From assembly GCA_031290955.1 (NCBI GenBank), contig JAISLJ010000212.1, positions 1-9,510 on the forward strand: 9,510 bases of DNA, given 5' to 3'. The translations under genes and the position numbers were made by a program. This DNA comes from Zoogloeaceae bacterium. Its GTDB lineage: Bacteria; Pseudomonadota; Gammaproteobacteria; Burkholderiales; Rhodocyclaceae. This document shows, in pieces, positions 6,027 through 9,510 of this stretch; within the stretch, counting starts at the first letter, position 1; the number at the start of each line of letters is the position of its first letter. Below the pieces are notes generated by a model. The model saw only the letters and a program-made list of their open reading frames with translations, had not been told where the DNA came from and made no database searches.

Positions 6027-7433
6027 TCAGAAGTGGCGGCTCAGGTCGTTAAACAAAGCGAACGTCATCAGGGTGATGAGGAGCGCAAGACCAATGCGCT
6101 GCCCCTGCAACATCGCCCACTCGGAAAGCGGACGCCCCCGGATCCATTCGGCGCAATAATACAATAAATGCCCGCCATCCAGCACGGGAATGGGCAAGAG
6201 GTTGACAATCCCCAAGCCGATGCTGACCAGCGCGAGGAAGCCCAGGAAGGCTTCCGCGCCCAGCCGGGCCGTCTTGCCCGAATACTCGGCGATCATCACC
6301 GGGCCGGAAAGATTGCGCCAGGAGACTTCGCCCATGAACATCTTGGCGATGAAGCGCAGGTTGAGGATGCCGGTCTCCCAGGTCTGCCCGATGGCGCGGC
6401 CCCCGGCCGCGAAGAAGCCGTAGCGCACCTTCTGCCAGAGTTCCGGCGTTTTCACCTGCGGCATGTCCGCCCAGTACATGCCGATGCGGCCGATCTTGCC
6501 GCCCTCCTCCTGTTCCAGCCGGGGCGTGATGTGCAGCGTGTGCAGCGTCACTTCCGGCACGGCGGCAGCGGGCGTCTTGCCGCTCTTTCGCGCCACGACA
6601 AGGCGCAGGGGCCGTTCGGCGGAGGCCATGATGATATCCTGGACTTCGTACCAGTAGCGCACCGCCCGACCATCAACGGCGAGGATGGTGTCCTCTGCCA
6701 GCAAGCCGCCAGCCTGGGCGGGGGAATCCGGCAGGATGCGCCCGATCACGGGCAGGGCTGGCGGCAGGTAGGGGCGCAATCCCAAGATCTGGAAAGGGTC
6801 GCCTCGCCAGCCCTGCGCCGTGAGTTCGGCGATTCCAAGGCGCAGGACGCGGGTGTGCGCCTCGGCATCCACCAGTTCGAGTTCCACGCTGCCCTCGAAG
6901 GCGCTGCTCGCCTGTTGCAGGAATTCCCAGCGGAAATCACGCCAGGTCGCAATCGGCACACCGCCGACCTTCGTCACCCGGTCGCCATTCTGGAGGTTCA
7001 GCCGCGCCGCCGCCGTGTCCGGCAGTGGCGGCCCCAGGATGGGCAAACGCTCGATGCTGCCCAGGGAAAACATGAACCAGTAGAGCAGGATGGCCAGCGC
7101 GAAATTGGCGAGCGGCCCCGCCGCCACGATGGCGGCGCGCTTGCCCAGGCGCTGCTGGCTGAAGGCCCGGTGCCGCTCCGCCGCGCTCACGTCTTCGTCA
7201 TCCTGCTCGCCCAGCATGCTCACGAAGCCGCCCAGAGGCAGGGCGCAGAGCGTCCATTCCGTCTGGTCTTTCCCCAGACGACGCGACCACAGCACCGGCC
7301 CGAAGCCCAAGGAAAAGCGCAATACCTTGACGCCGCAGAGCCGCGCCAGCGTGTAATGCCCCAGCTCATGCACCACGATGAGGATGCTGATGAGGACAAG
7401 GAAGGCGGCGGCAGAGTACGGCAGATCAAGCAT
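6027..7433 (-). CDS. rseP: Site-2 zinc metalloprotease RseP
   Basis: RseP is an inner-membrane intramembrane protease that cuts the anti-sigma factor RseA within the membrane, releasing sigma-E, and also clears remnant signal peptides. The 468-residue protein (E. coli: 450) has the zinc-binding HELGH at residues 22-26 in the first membrane segment. The third ligand is Asp419 in LLPIPVLDGGH. Two PDZ domains occupy about 125-205 and 222-300; the second contains RILPDSPAQAGGLL. Further membrane segments lie near 100-124, 395-415 and 445-462, and the C-terminus FNDLSRHF is family-typical. The start ATG is overlapped by the stop of an 11-codon reading frame that begins 6 nt after the dxr stop, and TAGGG lies 7 nt upstream. 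No rseA or rpoE gene is in the window. Confidence 0.96.
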   Translation of the reverse strand: MLDLPYSAAAFLVLISILIVVHELGHYTLARLCGVKVLRFSLGFGPVLWSRRLGKDQTEWTLCALPLGGFVSMLGEQDDEDVSAAERHRAFSQQRLGKRAAIVAAGPLANFALAILLYWFMFSLGSIERLPILGPPLPDTAAARLNLQNGDRVTKVGGVPIATWRDFRWEFLQQASSAFEGSVELELVDAEAHTRVLRLGIAELTAQGWRGDPFQILGLRPYLPPALPVIGRILPDSPAQAGGLLAEDTILAVDGRAVRYWYEVQDIIMASAERPLRLVVARKSGKTPAAAVPEVTLHTLHITPRLEQEEGGKIGRIGMYWADMPQVKTPELWQKVRYGFFAAGGRAIGQTWETGILNLRFIAKMFMGEVSWRNLSGPVMIAEYSGKTARLGAEAFLGFLALVSIGLGIVNLLPIPVLDGGHLLYYCAEWIRGRPLSEWAMLQGQRIGLALLITLMTFALFNDLSRHF

Positions 7434-7474
7434 CAGGAAACCCTAGGGAAAAGAAAGACGCGCATCATGGCAGC

Positions 7475-8653
7475 TTATGCGGCGAATAACAACTCTGCCG
7501 CGCGTCGGCGCGCCAGACGGTCAGCGGATTGTACCGCGTCCAGGGAATCCGCCGCCATGCCGGGCAAGGCGGCCAGCACCTCCGCGACCAGGCGCGGGAT
7601 GCCGGTGAAGGCGAGGCTGCCTTCCAGGAAGGCGGCGACGGCGACCTCGTTGGCGGCGTTCAGGATAGCAGGCGTCGCGCCGCCTGCCGCCAGCGCGGCA
7701 TACGCGAGCCGCAGCGCCGGGAAGCGTTCGTGATCCGGGGCATGGAAATCGAGACGGGCGATACGGCACAGGTCCAGCGGGGCGACGCCGCTTGCGATGC
7801 GCTCCGGCCAGGCGAGGGCATGGGCAATGGGTGTGCGCATGTCCGGGTTGCCCAGTTGCGCGAGCACGGAGCCATCCGCATATTCCACCAGCGAATGCAC
7901 GATGCTCTGCGGATGCACGAGTACTTCGATTCGTTCGCCCGGCACGCCGAAGAGCCAATGCGCCTCAATGAGTTCCAGCCCCTTGTTCATCATGGTGGCG
8001 GAATCGACGGAAACCTTGCGCCCCATCGTCCAGTTGGGGTGGGCGCACGCTTCCTCCGGCCCCACGCGCTCCAGTTCGGCGCGCGTCTTCTCGCGGAACG
8101 GGCCGCCGGAAGCCGTCAGCAGCAAGCGCCGCACGCCGGTATTTTCCAGCCCCGGACGAAACCCGGCGGGCAGCGACTGGAAGATGGCGCTGTGCTCGCT
8201 ATCCACCGGCAGGAGGGTCGCGCCATGTTCCGCCACGGCTTCCATGAAGAGCGCCCCCGCCATCACCAGGGATTCCTTGTTGGCGAGCAACACCTTCTTT
8301 CCCGCCTGCGCGGCCCGGTAGGCGGGCGGCAGGCCCGCCGCGCCGACGATGGCCGCCACGACGATATCGCTCTCCGGCGCGCCCGCGATGTTACAGAGTT
8401 CCGCCTCGCCACACAGGACTTCCGTTGGCAAGTTTTTGGCGCGCAATGCCGCCGCCAGCAGGGCCGCTTCCCGTTCCTCGCCCAGCACCGCGTAACGGGG
8501 CTGGAATTCCAGGCATTGCCGGAGCAGTTTTTCCCATTGCCGATGGGCGCAAAGGGCGAAGACCCGGTAACGTTCTGGATGCAGGCGCAGCACCGCGAGC
8601 GTATTTTCGCCGATGGAACCGGTGGAACCCAGAAGCGTGAGGTTTTGCCTCAT
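7475..8653 (-). CDS. dxr: 1-deoxy-D-xylulose-5-phosphate reductoisomerase
   Basis: Dxr (IspC) converts 1-deoxy-D-xylulose 5-phosphate to 2-C-methyl-D-erythritol 4-phosphate using NADPH and a divalent metal. This is the committed step of the MEP isoprenoid pathway in the cytoplasm and the target of fosmidomycin. The 392-residue length is standard. The NADPH-binding GSTGSIG is at 9-15, LLANKESLV at 122-130, and metal ligands Asp151 and Glu153 lie in PVDSEHSAIFQ. The flexible-loop HPNWTMG is at 205-211, and MMNKGLE at 221-227 provides Lys224 and the third ligand Glu227. The ATG overlaps the stop of the upstream methyltransferase gene (ATGA), and no strong ribosome binding site is present, so its translation is probably coupled. 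The cdsA gene that usually precedes dxr is missing. Confidence 0.97.
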   Translation of the reverse strand: MRQNLTLLGSTGSIGENTLAVLRLHPERYRVFALCAHRQWEKLLRQCLEFQPRYAVLGEEREAALLAAALRAKNLPTEVLCGEAELCNIAGAPESDIVVAAIVGAAGLPPAYRAAQAGKKVLLANKESLVMAGALFMEAVAEHGATLLPVDSEHSAIFQSLPAGFRPGLENTGVRRLLLTASGGPFREKTRAELERVGPEEACAHPNWTMGRKVSVDSATMMNKGLELIEAHWLFGVPGERIEVLVHPQSIVHSLVEYADGSVLAQLGNPDMRTPIAHALAWPERIASGVAPLDLCRIARLDFHAPDHERFPALRLAYAALAAGGATPAILNAANEVAVAAFLEGSLAFTGIPRLVAEVLAALPGMAADSLDAVQSADRLARRRAAELLFAA

Positions 8654-9258
8654 GTCCGGCTTGCTTCTTTCCTGCGGGAAGCGGCCGGGGGCGCGTCATG
8701 CGGGGAATTCCGCAAGCGGCAGGTATAGACGCGGGCGGGCGGGATGTTGCGCAGTACGATGGTCTTGCGCCAAGTGAAGAAGCGGGAAAGAAGCCGTTCG
8801 GCCAACCGACTGTATTGATACTGGACAAACAGCCCGTGCTTTTCCTGCAAGGCTTTCCGGCTTGCGCCCAGCACCCGCAACGAAACTCGCCGGGGCAGGG
8901 TGACAAGGGGCAGGGAGGAGAGGATGGCATCGTGGCTGCCGGAGAGGAATTCCGCCGAATGGTCGCAGATGATGAGGCGCGGGTCTTGGATTTCCCGCAG
9001 GACGCGCACGAACTCGGGGCGAATCTCATAGACCGTGAGCGTGGCGTCGGGTCGCATTCGTTTCAGGATCCAGGTGGTGAGTACGCCTTCTGCCGCGCCC
9101 AGCTCCACAAGCGAGGTCGCCGATTCCCAATCGACCGCGGCCAGCATTTCCCGACACAGGTAGCGCGACGAAGGCAGGACGCTGCCGATCTCGCGTGGCG
9201 TGCGCACGAACTCGCGCAGATAACTCGCCTGCCGGGAGAGTGTCTGGAACACGCTCAT
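8650..9258 (-). CDS. PmtA-like SAM-dependent methyltransferase
   Basis: This encodes a class I SAM-dependent methyltransferase of about 202 residues resembling the phospholipid N-methyltransferase (PmtA-like, COG3963-type) group. The visible blocks, in order, are YLREFVRTPREIGSVLPSSR (13-32), motif I VELGAAEGVLT (51-61), acidic Glu78 after motif I, DAILSSLPL (110-118), and RNIPPARVY (170-178). By family knowledge it could methylate phosphatidylethanolamine, but members also act on other substrates, so I give no symbol. Motif I is unusual: GAAEG in place of the common GPGTG. The basic tail (190-202) lacks family features. The open frame extends upstream to 9468, but that part is AT-richer and unlike homologues. 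I prefer the ATG at 9258; another at 9288 would add ten residues. Neither has a good Shine-Dalgarno. It is first in the operon and overlaps dxr. Confidence 0.82.
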   Translation of the reverse strand: MSVFQTLSRQASYLREFVRTPREIGSVLPSSRYLCREMLAAVDWESATSLVELGAAEGVLTTWILKRMRPDATLTVYEIRPEFVRVLREIQDPRLIICDHSAEFLSGSHDAILSSLPLVTLPRRVSLRVLGASRKALQEKHGLFVQYQYSRLAERLLSRFFTWRKTIVLRNIPPARVYTCRLRNSPHDAPPAASRRKEASRT

Positions 9259-9357
9259 CGCGCCGACCCGGTTTGCGTCAGGTCGCATGACCCAACAAGG
9301 AAGAAAAGGAAGCGCATTTTCGACAATCAGAACCACTATGCATTTAAAGAATGCGGG

Positions 9358-9386
9358 AGGATAGCAGCAGGAACCGATGATTGCAA
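9358..9386 (-). promoter_or_regulatory. Candidate sigma-70 promoter for the operon
   Basis: On the minus strand TTGCAA (9386-9381) and TATCCT (9363-9358) are separated by exactly 17 bases. Each box matches the sigma-70 consensus at four of six positions. Transcription would start near 9351, leaving a leader of about 90 nt before the methyltransferase ATG. The surrounding sequence is AT-richer than the rest of the window, as expected for a promoter. No sigma-E-type boxes were found here by eye. Confidence 0.45.
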
Positions 9387-9388
9387 AT

Positions 9389-9419
9389 ATTATTGAGGAA
9401 ACACTGAACAAACGGTCAA
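9389..9419 (-). promoter_or_regulatory. Alternative upstream promoter candidate
   Basis: On the minus strand TTGACC (9419-9414) matches the -35 consensus at five of six positions and AATAAT (9394-9389) matches the -10 consensus at five of six. The spacer is 19 bases, longer than ideal. The element lies just upstream of the other candidate, so the two could act as tandem promoters or only one may be used. Confidence 0.3.
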
Positions 9420-9510
9420 ATTGAGGCGAGAGAAACAAAGATTGAGACAAAGAGTATGAACAAAACATAACCGAGAGGTTTTTGCTGGAAAACTGGCCCC
9501 GGAAGGCCGG

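Larger units (their letters stand above)
9259..9510. other. AT-richer upstream region of the operon
   Basis: This stretch of about 250 bp holds no convincing gene. It is noticeably AT-richer than the flanking coding DNA, contains both promoter candidates, and on the minus strand leads into the methyltransferase. At its outer edge (9495-9510) a short GC-rich inverted repeat (GGCC pairs) is cut by the window boundary and may belong to a terminator of a preceding gene. There is no trace of cdsA or uppS coding sequence. Confidence 0.5.

Noticed and set aside
6168..7733. Long plus-strand open frame (521 codons) opposite rseP
   Set aside because: It is antisense to a clear rseP gene and dxr end, rich in His, Gln, Arg and Gly, with no known motifs or ribosome binding site.
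9259..9468. N-terminal extension of the methyltransferase with hydrophobic stretches
   Set aside because: The DNA is AT-rich and carries both promoter candidates; the cysteine-rich peptide is unlike the N-terminus of related methyltransferases.
9495..9510. Possible terminator at the right edge
   Set aside because: Only a 4-bp GGCC stem with a short T run is visible and the window cuts it, so it cannot be judged.

Overview
The window looks like chromosomal DNA of a betaproteobacterium. It is GC-rich, the genes are tightly packed on one strand, and the proteins resemble betaproteobacterial versions: LpxA has the NWIMAY..HIAHDC block seen in Neisseria-type enzymes, and BamA and RseP are of the usual proteobacterial type. 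Rhodocyclales or Nitrosomonadales relatives are my guess. The sequence alone does not fix the genus.

Every convincing gene is on the minus strand, so the window is transcribed from right to left. From about 9258 down to 814 there is a single apparent operon: a PmtA-like SAM-dependent methyltransferase, dxr, rseP, bamA, skp, lpxD, fabZ and lpxA. Spacings are very short. The methyltransferase and dxr overlap (ATGA), dxr to rseP is 41 nt, rseP to bamA is 77 nt, bamA to skp is 9 nt, skp and lpxD overlap (TAATG), lpxD to fabZ is 2 nt, and fabZ and lpxA overlap (GTGA). A candidate sigma-70-type promoter lies upstream of the methyltransferase in the AT-richer right end.

The genes share an envelope theme. 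Dxr commits carbon to the MEP isoprenoid pathway, which feeds undecaprenyl phosphate synthesis. RseP is the site-2 protease of the envelope stress response. BamA and Skp insert and chaperone outer-membrane proteins. LpxA and LpxD add the hydroxyacyl chains of lipid A, and FabZ works in the fatty acid cycle that draws on the same hydroxyacyl-ACP pool.

The core is textbook but the borders are not. The cdsA/uppS/frr side that normally precedes dxr is replaced by a phospholipid-methyltransferase-like gene and a promoter region. The lpxB/rnhB genes that normally follow lpxA are absent. In their place is about 550 bp of non-coding, repeat-rich DNA (262-813): a 125-bp palindromic element, a 17-bp direct repeat pair, GC-rich hairpins and an intrinsic terminator. 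Beyond it is a small uncharacterised gene (28-255) with an antitoxin-like N-terminus. I see no convincing new multi-gene system. The best leads are the methyltransferase-dxr coupling, the LpxA acyl-chain ruler substitution, and the repeat-filled operon end.
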